Counted from the first letter of the stretch, positions 16,925 through 25,293 are shown. The stretch is 64,000 bases of DNA from JBQTKD01 sp963703165 (GCA_963703165.1 OY969798.1:2604001-2668000); one strand, 5' to 3'. Made by a program: numbers and translations. The notes: generated by a model not told the origin, from the letters alone.

Positions 16925-17914
16925 CTAAGACGGCGAGGACGCACTTGTCTCCGTGGCGGCCGGCGAGGGGGACGACGAGGTCGTGGGCGAGGTCGTGGCG
17001 ACCGACGTGCCGGCGACCGCGGCACCCAACTGGGACAGCGGTTCGGCGAGCGCGTTCACCACATCCGTCAGGTCCTTGCGCTGCGACTCGGTGACCTTGT
17101 CGTAAGAGACGTAGGAGTCACCCTCCTTGTACTTCTCCAGCGCCTCGTCGACGTCGCCGAACTCGTCCTCGATGGTCGCGACCAGGGTGGAGTTGTTGGC
17201 CGAGGCGATCGGCCTGAGCAGCTCGAAGACCTTGCGGGCGCCGTCGAGGTTGGCCTTGAAGTCGACCAGGTCGGTGTGGCTGAAGGCTTCTTCCTCACCG
17301 GTGATCTTGCCCGAGGCGATCTCGTCCATGAGCTCCTTGGCGCCCAGGGCCATGACGTCCACGTCGATCTGGAGCTGGTCGCTGTCCAGCTGGGTCTTCA
17401 GGCTTTCCAGGTCGGCGATGAGTTGGTCTCCCACCGTCCCCATGCCCTCCGTGGTCTTGGTCTCCCACAGGGCCTTCTCGATCACGTGCCAGCCGGTCCA
17501 AGTGTCGCCGGACTCGAGGTCGGCCTCACGCAGGTCGACCTTGGGGTCGATGTCACCGAACGTGGCGGCGATGGGCTCGATGCTCTCCCAGCCCACGCGA
17601 GAGGGGGCATACAGCGACTTCGCCTTCTCGACGTCCGCGGCCTTGACCGCGGCGACGAACTCCTTGGTCTTGGCGATCGAGTCGTCGAGCTGACCGCGGA
17701 CGTAGGTCTTGTAGCTGCTGACCGCCTGCGCCTCCTGCGGGCTCATCGAGGCCGTCGGCGCCACCGTGGAGGTGTCGATCGGGACGGAACCTGACCCGGA
17801 CCCGGAGCCGGAACCTGAGGCTGAGCCGCTCGCGGTCTTGTCGTCACCGCACGCGGCAAGTGACAGGGCGAGGACAGCAGCGACGGCTACGGGCAGGACG
17901 CGGGGGACACGCAT
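16925..17914 (-). CDS. efeO: Iron uptake lipoprotein EfeO/EfeM (imelysin-like M75 domain)
   Basis: A 329-aa protein with a lipoprotein signal ('AVLALSLAACGDD', Cys of the lipobox followed by acidic residues), a Ser/Gly-rich linker and a helical imelysin/M75 domain. The family motif HxxE occurs in 'WTGWHVIEKALWETKT'. The ATG at 17914 is used because it begins the signal peptide. It binds iron outside the membrane and hands it to EfeU. No efeU permease gene is adjacent, so the system either uses a distant permease or works differently. A good IdeR-like palindrome lies 39 bp upstream. Confidence 0.87.
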   Translation of the reverse strand: MRVPRVLPVAVAAVLALSLAACGDDKTASGSASGSGSGSGSGSVPIDTSTVAPTASMSPQEAQAVSSYKTYVRGQLDDSIAKTKEFVAAVKAADVEKAKSLYAPSRVGWESIEPIAATFGDIDPKVDLREADLESGDTWTGWHVIEKALWETKTTEGMGTVGDQLIADLESLKTQLDSDQLQIDVDVMALGAKELMDEIASGKITGEEEAFSHTDLVDFKANLDGARKVFELLRPIASANNSTLVATIEDEFGDVDEALEKYKEGDSYVSYDKVTESQRKDLTDVVNALAEPLSQLGAAVAGTSVATTSPTTSSSPSPAATETSASSPS

Positions 17915-17952
17915 GTCAGCACTCGTTTCTGATCCGGGCCACAAAGGGGTGG

Positions 17953-17971
17953 CTTGGTGAGCCTCACCTTA
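17953..17971. promoter_or_regulatory. IdeR/DtxR-like iron box upstream of efeO
   Basis: The minus strand reads TAAGGTGAGGCTCACCAAG, a palindrome that matches the IdeR/DtxR consensus core AGGTTAGGCTAACCT at most positions. It lies 39 bp before the efeO start and 87 bp from the divergent znuC start. Confidence 0.65.
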
Positions 17972-18036
17972 CTGCGCTGACCAGGCAAGAAACGATCATC
18001 CCCCGGGCAAACCGGACCGAGGTTCCCCAAATCAGG

Positions 18037-18055
18037 GATAACGAATATCGTTGTC
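18037..18055. promoter_or_regulatory. Zur-like dyad overlapping the znuC start
   Basis: gataacga-ata-tcgttgtc forms a dyad with 8-bp arms and one mismatch, AT-rich relative to its surroundings and similar in form to Zur operators. A TATCGT (-10-like TANNNT) at 18046-18051 within it stands 6 nt before the ATG at 18058, as in a leaderless transcript. A repressor here would block the znuC-znuB-zur operon directly. Confidence 0.55.
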
Positions 18056-18057
18056 GA

Positions 18058-18816
18058 ATGCAGTCCCCGGTGATCGTCGTCCGCGACGTCGTGGCCGGCT
18101 ACTCCGGGCGTCCCGTCCTGGGTGGAGTCAGCACCGAGGTGGCCGGCGGGGAACTGGTGGTGCTGCTCGGCGCCAACGGGTCCGGCAAGTCGACGCTGAT
18201 CCGCACGATGGTCGGCCTCGTGCCCGTCCAGCGGGGGCAGGTCACGCTCTTCGACATCCCCGTGCGCCGCTTCCGCGACTGGCACCGCATCGGCTACGTC
18301 CCGCAGCGCTCCACCGCCGCCGCCGGGGTGCCGGCCACTGTCGCCGAGGTCGTCGAGTCGGGCCGGCTGTCGCGGCGCAACTGGTTCCGCCCGCGCAGCA
18401 AGGCCGACCGGGCCGCTGTTGGGACCGCTCTGGACGTCGTCGGGTTGGGAGATCGCGCGAAGGACCCCGTCGCGAGCCTTTCCGGGGGGCAGCAGCAGCG
18501 CGTGCTGATCGCCCGGGCGCTGGCAGGGGATCCGGAGCTGTTCCTCATGGACGAACCGCTGGCCGGCGTCGACCTCGGACAGCAGGAGGCCTTTGCCGAC
18601 ACCCTGCGCACCCTGCAGGCGGCCGGCCGGACGATCGTCGTCGTCGCCCACGAACTCGGCGCGCTCGCCCCGCTCATCGACCGGGCGGTCGTGCTGCGGG
18701 CCGGTCGGGTCGTGCACGACGGGCCCGTGCTGCCCGATGAGCACCAGCACGACCACACGCATCTGCATCCGCACCCGGAGCCCACCGGCTCCGCCCGAAC
18801 GCAGCTCTTCCTCTGA
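18058..18816 (+). CDS. znuC: Zinc/metal ABC transporter ATPase
   Basis: A 252-aa ABC ATPase with Walker A 'LGANGSGKSTLIRTMVG', signature 'LSGGQQQRVLIARAL' and Walker B 'LFLMDEPLAGVDL'. The C-terminal tail is His-rich ('HQHDHTHLHPHPE'), which supports a transition-metal substrate. The start is ATG 18058, directly after the Zur-like dyad. It overlaps znuB by 1 bp (TGATG). It drives zinc import with ZnuB (next gene) and the ZnuA lipoprotein encoded at 21793-22758. Confidence 0.9.
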   Translation: MQSPVIVVRDVVAGYSGRPVLGGVSTEVAGGELVVLLGANGSGKSTLIRTMVGLVPVQRGQVTLFDIPVRRFRDWHRIGYVPQRSTAAAGVPATVAEVVESGRLSRRNWFRPRSKADRAAVGTALDVVGLGDRAKDPVASLSGGQQQRVLIARALAGDPELFLMDEPLAGVDLGQQEAFADTLRTLQAAGRTIVVVAHELGALAPLIDRAVVLRAGRVVHDGPVLPDEHQHDHTHLHPHPEPTGSARTQLFL

Positions 18817-19667
18817 TGTTCGAGTTCCTCGAGCCGGAGTTCATGCGCCGTGCCCTGCTGGCGGCGCTGATGGTCGGGATCATCGCCCCGTCCATCGGCC
18901 TGTACCTGGTGCAGCGCAAGCTCGCGCTGATGGGCGACGGGGTCGGGCACGTCGCGCTGACCGGCGTCGCGCTCGGCTTCCTCACCGACTCCGAACCGCT
19001 CTACACGGCCTTGGCCGTGGCCGCCGCCGGCGCGCTGCTCGTCGAACTCATCCGCCAGCTCGGCGGGGCCAGTGCCGACGTCGCCCTCGCGATGCTCTTC
19101 TACGGCGGCATCGCCGGCGGTGTCGTGCTGATCGGGCTGACCCCGACCGGCAGCGTCACCAAGCTGAACGAGTTCCTGTTCGGGTCCATCCTCACCGTCA
19201 CCGACGGCGACCTGGCTTTCATCGCCGTCCTCGGGGTGGTCGTGCTGGCGTTCACCCTCGGCCTGCGTCGAGCGCTGTTCGCCGTGTGCCAGGACGAGGA
19301 GCACGCCCGGGTCTGCGGGCTGCCGACGCGGCTGCTCGGAATCGGCATCGCGCTGGTCACCGCGGTGACCGTGGTGCTGTCGATGCGGGCGGTAGGGGTG
19401 CTGCTGGTGAGCGCGTTGATGATCGTGCCGGTCGCCACCGCCCAGCAGCTGACCCGCAGCTTCGCGGCGACCTGCGCGCTGGCGCTGACGCTCGGCGGCG
19501 TCGTGTCCGTCGGCGGCGGAATCGTGTCCTACGAGGCGGACCTCGCCTCGGGCCCGACGATCGTGCTCTGCGCACTGGCCGTGTTCGCGGTGGTGCTGGT
19601 GCTGCGGGGCGTGCTGGCGCTGGTGCGTCGTGCCCGCCCGGCGCCCATCAGCCTGGGCTTCGAGTGA
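18816..19667 (+). CDS. znuB: Zinc/metal ABC transporter permease
   Basis: A 283-aa permease of the ABC-3 family with about eight transmembrane helices; 'RKLALMGDGVGHVALTGVAL' is the family's conserved coupling segment and 'AVGVLLVSALMIVPVATAQQ' is typical. It is joined by a 1-bp overlap to znuC and a 4-bp overlap to the Fur-family gene. Forms the membrane channel for Zn(II), possibly also Mn(II). Confidence 0.9.
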   Translation: MFEFLEPEFMRRALLAALMVGIIAPSIGLYLVQRKLALMGDGVGHVALTGVALGFLTDSEPLYTALAVAAAGALLVELIRQLGGASADVALAMLFYGGIAGGVVLIGLTPTGSVTKLNEFLFGSILTVTDGDLAFIAVLGVVVLAFTLGLRRALFAVCQDEEHARVCGLPTRLLGIGIALVTAVTVVLSMRAVGVLLVSALMIVPVATAQQLTRSFAATCALALTLGGVVSVGGGIVSYEADLASGPTIVLCALAVFAVVLVLRGVLALVRRARPAPISLGFE

Positions 19668-20110
19668 CTATCGTGCTGCCCGTGGTCAAACCGGTGGAGG
19701 GCACTCGCCCCGTGGTGCAGCGCGCCACGCGTCAGCGCGCCGCAGTATCCGCGGTCCTGGACTCCGTCGACGACTTCCGCAGCGCCCAGGAACTGCACGA
19801 CCTGCTCAAGGGCCGCGGGGAGAACGTCGGGCTGACCACCGTCTACCGGACCCTGCAGGCCCTCGCCGAGCTCGGTGAGGTCGACACCCTGCGCACCGCC
19901 GACGGGGAGTCCGTCTACCGGCGCTGCTCGGACGGGCACCACCACCACCTGGTCTGCCGCGCGTGCGGGCGGGCCGTCGAGGTCGCCGGACCGGCCGTCG
20001 AACGCTGGGCCGACAAGGTCGCCGACGAGCACGGCTACACCGAGGTCTCGCACACCGTGGAGATCTTCGGGCTGTGCCCGTCCTGCGCGGCGAAAACCGC
20101 TCACTCGTAG
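19664..20110 (+). CDS. zur: Fur-family zinc uptake regulator
   Basis: A 148-aa Fur-family repressor. The winged helix includes 'LTTVYRTLQALAELGEVDT', then the metal site 'SDGHHHHLVCRACGRAVEV' and C-terminal 'GLCPSCAAKT', giving two CxxC pairs for the structural zinc and several His for the sensory site. The GTG at 19664 overlaps the znuB stop as GTGA. Its place in the znuCB operon identifies it as Zur instead of an iron sensor. Likely targets in this window are the dyads at 18037 and, less surely, 22758. Confidence 0.9.
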   Translation: MTIVLPVVKPVEGTRPVVQRATRQRAAVSAVLDSVDDFRSAQELHDLLKGRGENVGLTTVYRTLQALAELGEVDTLRTADGESVYRRCSDGHHHHLVCRACGRAVEVAGPAVERWADKVADEHGYTEVSHTVEIFGLCPSCAAKTAHS

Positions 20111-20784
20111 GGGTCGGACGGCACCGGGACCTGCGTCACCGAGTCCGCGCGCATGGCCGCGATCGCGTCCTCCGGGTTGGTGGCCGTCGACGGTTCCCAG
20201 CGCCCGACGACCTGCACCCACGTGTCCTCGGCCAGCGGGGGTGCGTCGCGCACCTCGACCTTGGTGGCGATACCGTCCGCGGCGCAGCAGGCCAGCTGGA
20301 TGCGGGTGAGGTACCAGCCGCCGTCGTCGCGCTTGCTGACGAAGCCGAGCAGCGAGATCTGTCGGTCGGCCAACGTCCGGCCCTCGTCCCAGATCGCGCG
20401 GACCGCGTACTCGTTGACCGGCACAGCCACCGGGTCCCCCGCCGGCAGGGCGGGGAACTCGCTGTCACCGGCGGGCTTGGCGACGGTGCCCGGGTCACGC
20501 GCGGCGGCGTAGGCACCGAGCGGACCGGGGGCGATCAGCAGGATCGCGAACACCGGCAGGGTCAACAGCCAGGCGACCGTCGGGACGTGGTCGTGGCCCT
20601 CGGTCGGGCGCCGCAGCGAGCCGACCAGGCCGAGCAGCCCGAGCGCCGCGACCAGCACGCCGGAGGCGACCAACGGCCAACGCAGGACGTCCTTCACGTA
20701 GTACAGGTACGAGCCGTCCAGCCCGATGCGAACGCACGCGGTGCCGAGGAGCAGCAGAACAACGGCCTGGACGTCTTTTCTCAC
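20101..20784 (-). CDS. TIGR03943-family putative permease subunit
   Basis: A 227-aa protein with two to three N-terminal transmembrane helices and a C-terminal extracytoplasmic domain containing 'RIQLACCAADGIATKVEV', the conserved C-C-A-A-D motif of the TIGR03943 (YcgQ-like) family. GTG 20784 overlaps the stop of the upstream permease by 4 bp. The 3' end overlaps zur by 10 bp, convergently. The family pairs with YraQ-type permeases and is zinc-repressed in other bacteria, which fits the neighbourhood; transported species not established. Confidence 0.85.
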   Translation of the reverse strand: MRKDVQAVVLLLLGTACVRIGLDGSYLYYVKDVLRWPLVASGVLVAALGLLGLVGSLRRPTEGHDHVPTVAWLLTLPVFAILLIAPGPLGAYAAARDPGTVAKPAGDSEFPALPAGDPVAVPVNEYAVRAIWDEGRTLADRQISLLGFVSKRDDGGWYLTRIQLACCAADGIATKVEVRDAPPLAEDTWVQVVGRWEPSTATNPEDAIAAMRADSVTQVPVPSDPYE

Positions 20785-21776
20785 AGCAGCACCCACCCGA
20801 CGAGCACGGACGCACCGACGGCGAGGACGAAGGTCGTCGGCGCGAACCACAGGGCGAAACGTCGACCGAAGGTCCCGGCCTGCAGGGCGATGAGCTTGAC
20901 GTCGACCGTCGGGCCGACGACGAGGAACGCCAGGCGGGCGGTGTGCGAGAACTGGGTCAGGCTCGCGGCGACGAACGCGTCGGCCTCCGAGCAGATGGCC
21001 AGGACGACTGCCAGCAACGCGAGGCAGAGGACAGCGAGGACCGGGTTGTCGGCGACCGCGTCCAGCCATTCGCGGGGGACGACGACGTTCAGCGTCGCGG
21101 CGGTGATGCCGCCGATCACCAGGAAGCCGCCGGTGTGCAGCAGATCGTGGCGGACGCCGCCGACGAAGGCTACGAACTTGCTGCCCTCCGAGTGCGCCTT
21201 GCGCTGGTGCACCTTCTCGAGCATCGAGGCCTTGCCGAACCGCAGCCACAACCAGCCCATCACGACCGCCAGCAGCAGCGAGGCCACGAATCGGGCGAGG
21301 ACCATCTCCGGCTTGTTCGGGAACGCGACGGCGGTGGCGACCATGACGACGGGGTTGATCGCGGGCGCCGACAGCAGGAACGCCAGGGCTGCGGCGGCCG
21401 GTACCCCGCGTCGGATCAGACCCGCGGCCACCGGCACTGACGCGCACTCGCAGCCGGGCAGGATCGCGCCGGCGATCCCGGCGACCGGAACCGCGGCTGC
21501 CGGGTGGTTCGGCAGCGCCTTGCGGAACACCGACTCCGGCACGAACGCGGTGATGCTCGCCGAGAGCAGGACGCCGAAGACCAGGAACGGCAACGCCTGC
21601 ACGGTGATCGAGACGAAGACCGTTGACCAGGTGGCCAGCGCCGGGCGGTCGAAGAACTCCCGCAACGGCCCGGCCAGCACCAACAGCGCCGCCAGACAGA
21701 CGCAGAGCACGATCAACCCGAACCGACTGCCCTCGACAGGCGCTTCCGTGGCGCGCGTGTCCACGTCGGAACTCAT
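20781..21776 (-). CDS. YraQ/DUF318-family permease
   Basis: A 331-aa membrane protein with about eight transmembrane helices and the family motif 'AILPGCECASVPVAAGL' plus 'LSAPAINPVVMVATAVAF'. The ATG at 21776 (MSSDVDT) is chosen; the frame extends 15 codons further but into the end of znuA. Its stop overlaps the TIGR03943 start by 4 bp, and the two proteins are a standing pair. Encoded 16 bp after znuA, it probably shares the zinc-responsive transcript. Confidence 0.87.
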   Translation of the reverse strand: MSSDVDTRATEAPVEGSRFGLIVLCVCLAALLVLAGPLREFFDRPALATWSTVFVSITVQALPFLVFGVLLSASITAFVPESVFRKALPNHPAAAVPVAGIAGAILPGCECASVPVAAGLIRRGVPAAAALAFLLSAPAINPVVMVATAVAFPNKPEMVLARFVASLLLAVVMGWLWLRFGKASMLEKVHQRKAHSEGSKFVAFVGGVRHDLLHTGGFLVIGGITAATLNVVVPREWLDAVADNPVLAVLCLALLAVVLAICSEADAFVAASLTQFSHTARLAFLVVGPTVDVKLIALQAGTFGRRFALWFAPTTFVLAVGASVLVGWVLL

Positions 21777-21792
21777 GTCCCCAGAGTTGTCG

Positions 21793-22758
21793 TCAAGAGC
21801 CCGTACAGCCCAGCCCGACACGCAACGCGGTGAGGTTGTCTCGCATGACGGAGAGGAAGTCGCGGGAGTCGTCGCCGGCGAGGCCTTCCAGCGGGTCGAG
21901 CGTCGCGGTCGTGACGCCGGCCTCCCGGGCCAGGGTCTCGGCCAACCGCGGGCTGGCCAGCGACTCGGTGAACACGGTCGTGGCGCCCTCGGTGCGGATC
22001 TGTTCCGCGACCTCGGCCAGGTGCTGCGGGCTCGGCGCGGCGTCGGGGCTCAGCCCGTTGATGCCGACCTGCTCGAGTCCGTAACGGTGCGTCAGATGTC
22101 CGAAAGCGGCGTGGTTGACGACGACGTCACGACGCGCGCACGTCTGCAGGCCGGTCTTGTACTCGCCGTCCAGCGTCACGAGATCGCTGCGCAGTTGCGC
22201 GGCGCGCTGCTGGTACTCGGCGCTGCCGGCCGGGTCGATGCGACTGAAGGCGTCGGCCGTCGCCGTTGTCACCCGGGCCAGGAGATCGGTGTCCAACCAC
22301 ACGTGCGGATCCTCCGCCAGGTCGCCGATGGGGTGCCCGTGCTCATCGACCTCGTCGTGGTCGTCGTGCTCGTCGTGTTCCTCGCTGCCGGGCGTGCGGC
22401 CCAGGGCAGCGTTGACCTCGAGTTGCTTGTCCTGGGCCTGCTGCGCGACGGTCTCGTCGACGGCCGGTTGGAAGCCCCGTTGGTAGATCACCAGATCGAC
22501 CTCGCCGACCTCGGCGACCTGGCGGGGCGAGAGTTCGAGGTCGTGCGGTTCGACGCCCGGTTCGGTCAGCAGGCTCACGTCCACCCGCGGCCCGCCGACG
22601 CGCTGCGCGACGAACCAGTAGGGGTAGAACGCCGCGAGCACCTCGAGCTGTGGCGCCGCCGTCGGAGCGCCCGAGGGCTGTGAGTCGGCCGAGGAGGCGG
22701 TACCGCACCCCGCCAGCGCCAGAGCGGCGAAGCAGGCCACCATCGAACGACTGATCAT
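21793..22758 (-). CDS. znuA: Zinc ABC transporter substrate-binding lipoprotein
   Basis: A 321-aa cluster A-I binding protein with lipobox 'ALALAGCGTASS'. Metal ligands are the His in 'EPGVEPHDLELSPRQ', the His in 'EDPHVWLD' and the His in 'VVVNHAAFGHLTHRYGLEQ'. A His/Asp-rich loop ('EEHDEHDDHDEVDEHGH') is typical of zinc-binding ZnuA. The start is taken as ATG 22758; alternatives at 22767 or 22773 add a few residues. It works with ZnuC/ZnuB, encoded 2.1 kb away on the other strand. Confidence 0.9.
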   Translation of the reverse strand: MISRSMVACFAALALAGCGTASSADSQPSGAPTAAPQLEVLAAFYPYWFVAQRVGGPRVDVSLLTEPGVEPHDLELSPRQVAEVGEVDLVIYQRGFQPAVDETVAQQAQDKQLEVNAALGRTPGSEEHDEHDDHDEVDEHGHPIGDLAEDPHVWLDTDLLARVTTATADAFSRIDPAGSAEYQQRAAQLRSDLVTLDGEYKTGLQTCARRDVVVNHAAFGHLTHRYGLEQVGINGLSPDAAPSPQHLAEVAEQIRTEGATTVFTESLASPRLAETLAREAGVTTATLDPLEGLAGDDSRDFLSVMRDNLTALRVGLGCTGS

Positions 22759-22778
22759 GAGAACCATATTCAATTACG
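22758..22778. promoter_or_regulatory. Possible degenerate Zur box over the znuA start
   Basis: An AT-rich patch unusual for the region. Compared with the general Zur operator TGAAAATGATTATCATTTTC it agrees at about 13 of 21 positions (TGA-AA--AT--TCA-TT-C). It covers the znuA start region. Only suggestive. Confidence 0.3.
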
Positions 22779-22900
22779 ATGCAGCGCGATGTCAAACGGT
22801 CAACCCGCTAACGGGGGGTCGGAAACGCCCCGCGATGTAGGCGTCCGACCCGCCGGGTCCCCTCGAATCCGACTCCGACAACAGTTGAGGGAGCCCGGAC

Positions 22901-23005
22901 ATGCGCACGCACACATTTCTGCTCGACGGTGAGCCGATGACCGTCGAGCTCGAGGACGACCACCAGATGATCCTGGTCCTGCCCGAGGGCACCTGCGGCT
23001 GTTGA
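22901..23005 (+). CDS. 34-aa ORF ending in Cys-Gly-Cys
   Basis: A short frame from ATG 22901 to TGA 23003-23005, preceded by 'gagggag' 7 nt upstream. The product starts MRTHTFLLDGEPMTVELEDD and ends TCGC. It is acidic in the middle with two Cys at the very end. It is divergent from znuA (143 bp between starts) and convergent with the DUF4396 gene. I do not recognise a family. Position and the CxC tail suggest a small metal-related protein, but translation is unproven. Confidence 0.5.
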   Translation: MRTHTFLLDGEPMTVELEDDHQMILVLPEGTCGC

Positions 23006-23012
23006 AGCCCGG

Positions 23013-23486
23013 TCAGTGATGGAACTGGTGCACGACCGCGTGGCCCTTGCCGCGCCGGATCAGCTCGCGGTTCACGGGGACCGTGAGCACGAAGGCGATC
23101 GCGAGCGCCGCGGCCAGTGAGCCCCAGAAGAGCCCGGAGCCGACCCCTGCGTGCATGGCGCCCGGGATCACCATCATGATCACGTTGTCGACGATCTCCA
23201 TCACGGTGATCGACACCGTGTCGGCCGCCAGGGTCACACCCACCGCTGTGCCGAGTGCGATGCCGGAACGCAGGACCGGGGTCAGCGTCAGGCTGTAACC
23301 GAAGATGAACGCCAGCACGATCGCCAGGACGATGGTCGCTCCGTTCGACCACCCCAGCGCCGTGCCGATGACCAGGCCCAGCACCTCGCCGATCGCACAG
23401 CCGGTGAGGCAGTGCAGCGTCGCGCGGACCGCCTGGCCGTTGAGTTCGCGGGCCGACGGTGTCGCCGGCTGGTGGTGGTCATGCAT
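23013..23486 (-). CDS. DUF4396 integral membrane protein
   Basis: A 157-aa protein with a His-containing N terminus (MHDHHQP), the conserved 'ATLHCLTGCAIGEVLGLVIG' segment and four or so transmembrane helices, matching DUF4396. ATG 23486 is preferred over an in-frame GTG at 23507, because the latter lies inside a palindrome likely to be an operator. DUF4396 proteins are often found with copper or other metal-handling genes; the H-x-L-x-G-C motif may bind metal, but the function is unknown. Confidence 0.75.
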   Translation of the reverse strand: MHDHHQPATPSARELNGQAVRATLHCLTGCAIGEVLGLVIGTALGWSNGATIVLAIVLAFIFGYSLTLTPVLRSGIALGTAVGVTLAADTVSITVMEIVDNVIMMVIPGAMHAGVGSGLFWGSLAAALAIAFVLTVPVNRELIRRGKGHAVVHQFHH

Positions 23487-23499
23487 GGAGGCGTCAACG

Positions 23500-23516
23500 G
23501 TACCCACCGGGGGTAC
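23500..23516. promoter_or_regulatory. GTACCC-N5-GGGTAC palindrome before DUF4396 gene
   Basis: Perfect 6-bp arms with a 5-bp spacer, 14 bp upstream of the DUF4396 start. The TACCC/GGGTA half-sites with a G/C-rich centre resemble operators of CsoR/RcnR-family metal sensors. No such regulator gene is in the window. Confidence 0.4.
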
Positions 23517-23609
23517 ATTCCCGCCTCCGCCGGATTACGTGCGGAGTAATCGACGCCATGACGAACCCCGGTCACTCTGGAGGTGCAACAGAACCCCAGG
23601 GAGGCCACG

Positions 23610-23912
23610 ATGGACGGACGCCACCGGACGCTACGAGCGGTCATGCTGATCGACGCGTGGGTGTCCTTCTACGTCCCCGCGCTGCTGATCGGCGCCGTGC
23701 CCGTGCTCGCGGTCCTCGACGTCCCGACCGCCGTCATCTTCACGGTCGTCATCGTCCTCGCCGCGATCCTCGGCGGCTGCGGCCTGCTGATGGCAGGGTT
23801 TCTGGCTTGGACGATGGGCCACCACGACGGCGACTTCCCCGACGACTTCGCCTACGACCACTTCAACCTCAACGGCAGCGGTGGCACGAAGGGTTGGCAC
23901 GTGCGTTACTGA
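23610..23912 (+). CDS. Small two-helix membrane protein
   Basis: A 100-aa protein starting at ATG 23610 after 'gggagg'. Two hydrophobic helices (about residues 13-35 and 40-65) are followed by an acidic, aromatic tail ('HHDGDFPDDFAYDHFNLNG'). It has no family that I recognise. It is divergent from DUF4396 (123 bp) and convergent with the HNH nuclease gene. The His/Asp-rich tail could bind metal; this is inference only. Confidence 0.6.
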   Translation: MDGRHRTLRAVMLIDAWVSFYVPALLIGAVPVLAVLDVPTAVIFTVVIVLAAILGGCGLLMAGFLAWTMGHHDGDFPDDFAYDHFNLNGSGGTKGWHVRY

Positions 23913-23943
23913 AGATCCGCCCCCCGGTCCGGGATAGCCCCGA

Positions 23944-25293
23944 TCAGTACTCGCTGACGTGCTCGGTGGCGTAGTCCTCGCCGAGCACGGTCGGGGGCCG
24001 GGTGCGGTAGACGTCGCCGGTGGGTGTGGTGAAGGACAGGGTGCCGTCGGGGTCCTGCACCAGGGACCAGCCGGGCTGGTGCTTGAGCTGGTGGTGGAAC
24101 GGACACAAGCAGGCCAGGTTGATCCGGATCGTGCGCCCACCGATGCGGAACTCGATGGTGTGGTCCAGGTCGGTGCGATGCGCCTTGCGGCGGCATCCGG
24201 GCCAGCGGCAGGTCTGATCGCGGGTCCGGATGAAGTCGACCATCCGGATCGAGGGCTTGTAGGTGTCGGCGGAGACGTCGAGCAGGTGCCCGGTGTCCGG
24301 GTCCTCGAGCAGCCGCTTCCAGGCCCCGTCCTTCGTGATGCGACGGCAGACGTCGGCCGGAATCGGCCCGTGGCCGGGGATGTGGCCGTCCTCGTCCCCG
24401 ACACCGAGGACCGTTCCGAGGGGGACGACGATGCGGGCCTGGTAGCTGATGCGGTCCTGCCCGCCGGGGTTGCGCAGCAGGTCCATGAACGCGTCGGCGC
24501 GCAGCGCGTCGATGCCGCGTTCGTCGCCGGGTGACTGTGCCTTCTTGACGGACTGGGCGCAGGCGTCGATGAGTCCGTACGCGGCGTAGGCCTCCTCGGT
24601 CGGCAGGACCGCGACCACGGCTGACATTCCGTCACCGAGGTAGCGCAACTGCACGCGGCGCTCTGCCCGGGCCTTGGCCTCGCGGCGGCGTACGGCGTGC
24701 TTGTCGGCCTTGCTCACCCAACGGCGGACCAGCGCCTGGAACTGCCCGTCGGTGCGCCCCGCCGCGGCGGCGAGTGCACGTGCCTCCAGGTCCTTGCGCA
24801 GCTCCGGGCTCAGGTGCTCGGTCTGGTCCAGAATGATCAGGGCCTTCTTCTTGGAGATCCGCCCCGCTTCCAACGCGTAGAGCGTGTCCGGGCACCGCGC
24901 CAGGAACTTCTCCGCCAGCACCACCAGCGCCTCGCCCTCGGCGGGGGTGCGGTCCGTGCGCATCGCGATCTGCGACCACGCCGAACGCCGGGCGAACGTG
25001 ATCGCCTCGGCCCGCCGCTCCCGCGCCTGCTCCGCCGTCAGGCCAAGCTCGACTGCCTCGCCCTCGATCAGCGACAGAGCCATCTCGACGTGCTCGGCCG
25101 TCCAGGACGAGGCCCAGAGCAACTGCCCACCGAAGAACCGCGACCGCGCGCTGTCCATGCGCTCGATCTCGTCCAACGACAAGCGCCACGACGGCGATTC
25201 CTCGGACGGATCCAGCGCCTTCGGATCGGACGGGTCCCAGTACTCGCCCTCGAACACGTCGAGGTCGCACTCGGCGATTGCGCAGGCGGACAT
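23944..25293 (-). CDS. DUF222/HNH endonuclease (13E12-repeat family)
   Basis: A 449-aa protein with an N-terminal DUF222 region and a C-terminal HNH nuclease domain: 'CRWPGCRRKAHRTDLDHTIE' then 'NLACLCPFHHQLKH'. ATG 25293 is preferred; a TTG at 25332 would add 13 residues. A perfect LexA operator lies 43 bp upstream. Members are abundant and repetitive in actinobacterial genomes, and several in Mycobacterium tuberculosis are SOS-induced. Whether they act in repair, mobility or DNA degradation is not known. Confidence 0.9.
   Translation of the reverse strand: MSACAIAECDLDVFEGEYWDPSDPKALDPSEESPSWRLSLDEIERMDSARSRFFGGQLLWASSWTAEHVEMALSLIEGEAVELGLTAEQARERRAEAITFARRSAWSQIAMRTDRTPAEGEALVVLAEKFLARCPDTLYALEAGRISKKKALIILDQTEHLSPELRKDLEARALAAAAGRTDGQFQALVRRWVSKADKHAVRRREAKARAERRVQLRYLGDGMSAVVAVLPTEEAYAAYGLIDACAQSVKKAQSPGDERGIDALRADAFMDLLRNPGGQDRISYQARIVVPLGTVLGVGDEDGHIPGHGPIPADVCRRITKDGAWKRLLEDPDTGHLLDVSADTYKPSIRMVDFIRTRDQTCRWPGCRRKAHRTDLDHTIEFRIGGRTIRINLACLCPFHHQLKHQPGWSLVQDPDGTLSFTTPTGDVYRTRPPTVLGEDYATEHVSEY

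Noticed and set aside
18720..18780. His-codon-rich repeat at the end of znuC
   Set aside because: It is explained by the His-rich metal-binding tail of the protein, not by a DNA repeat.
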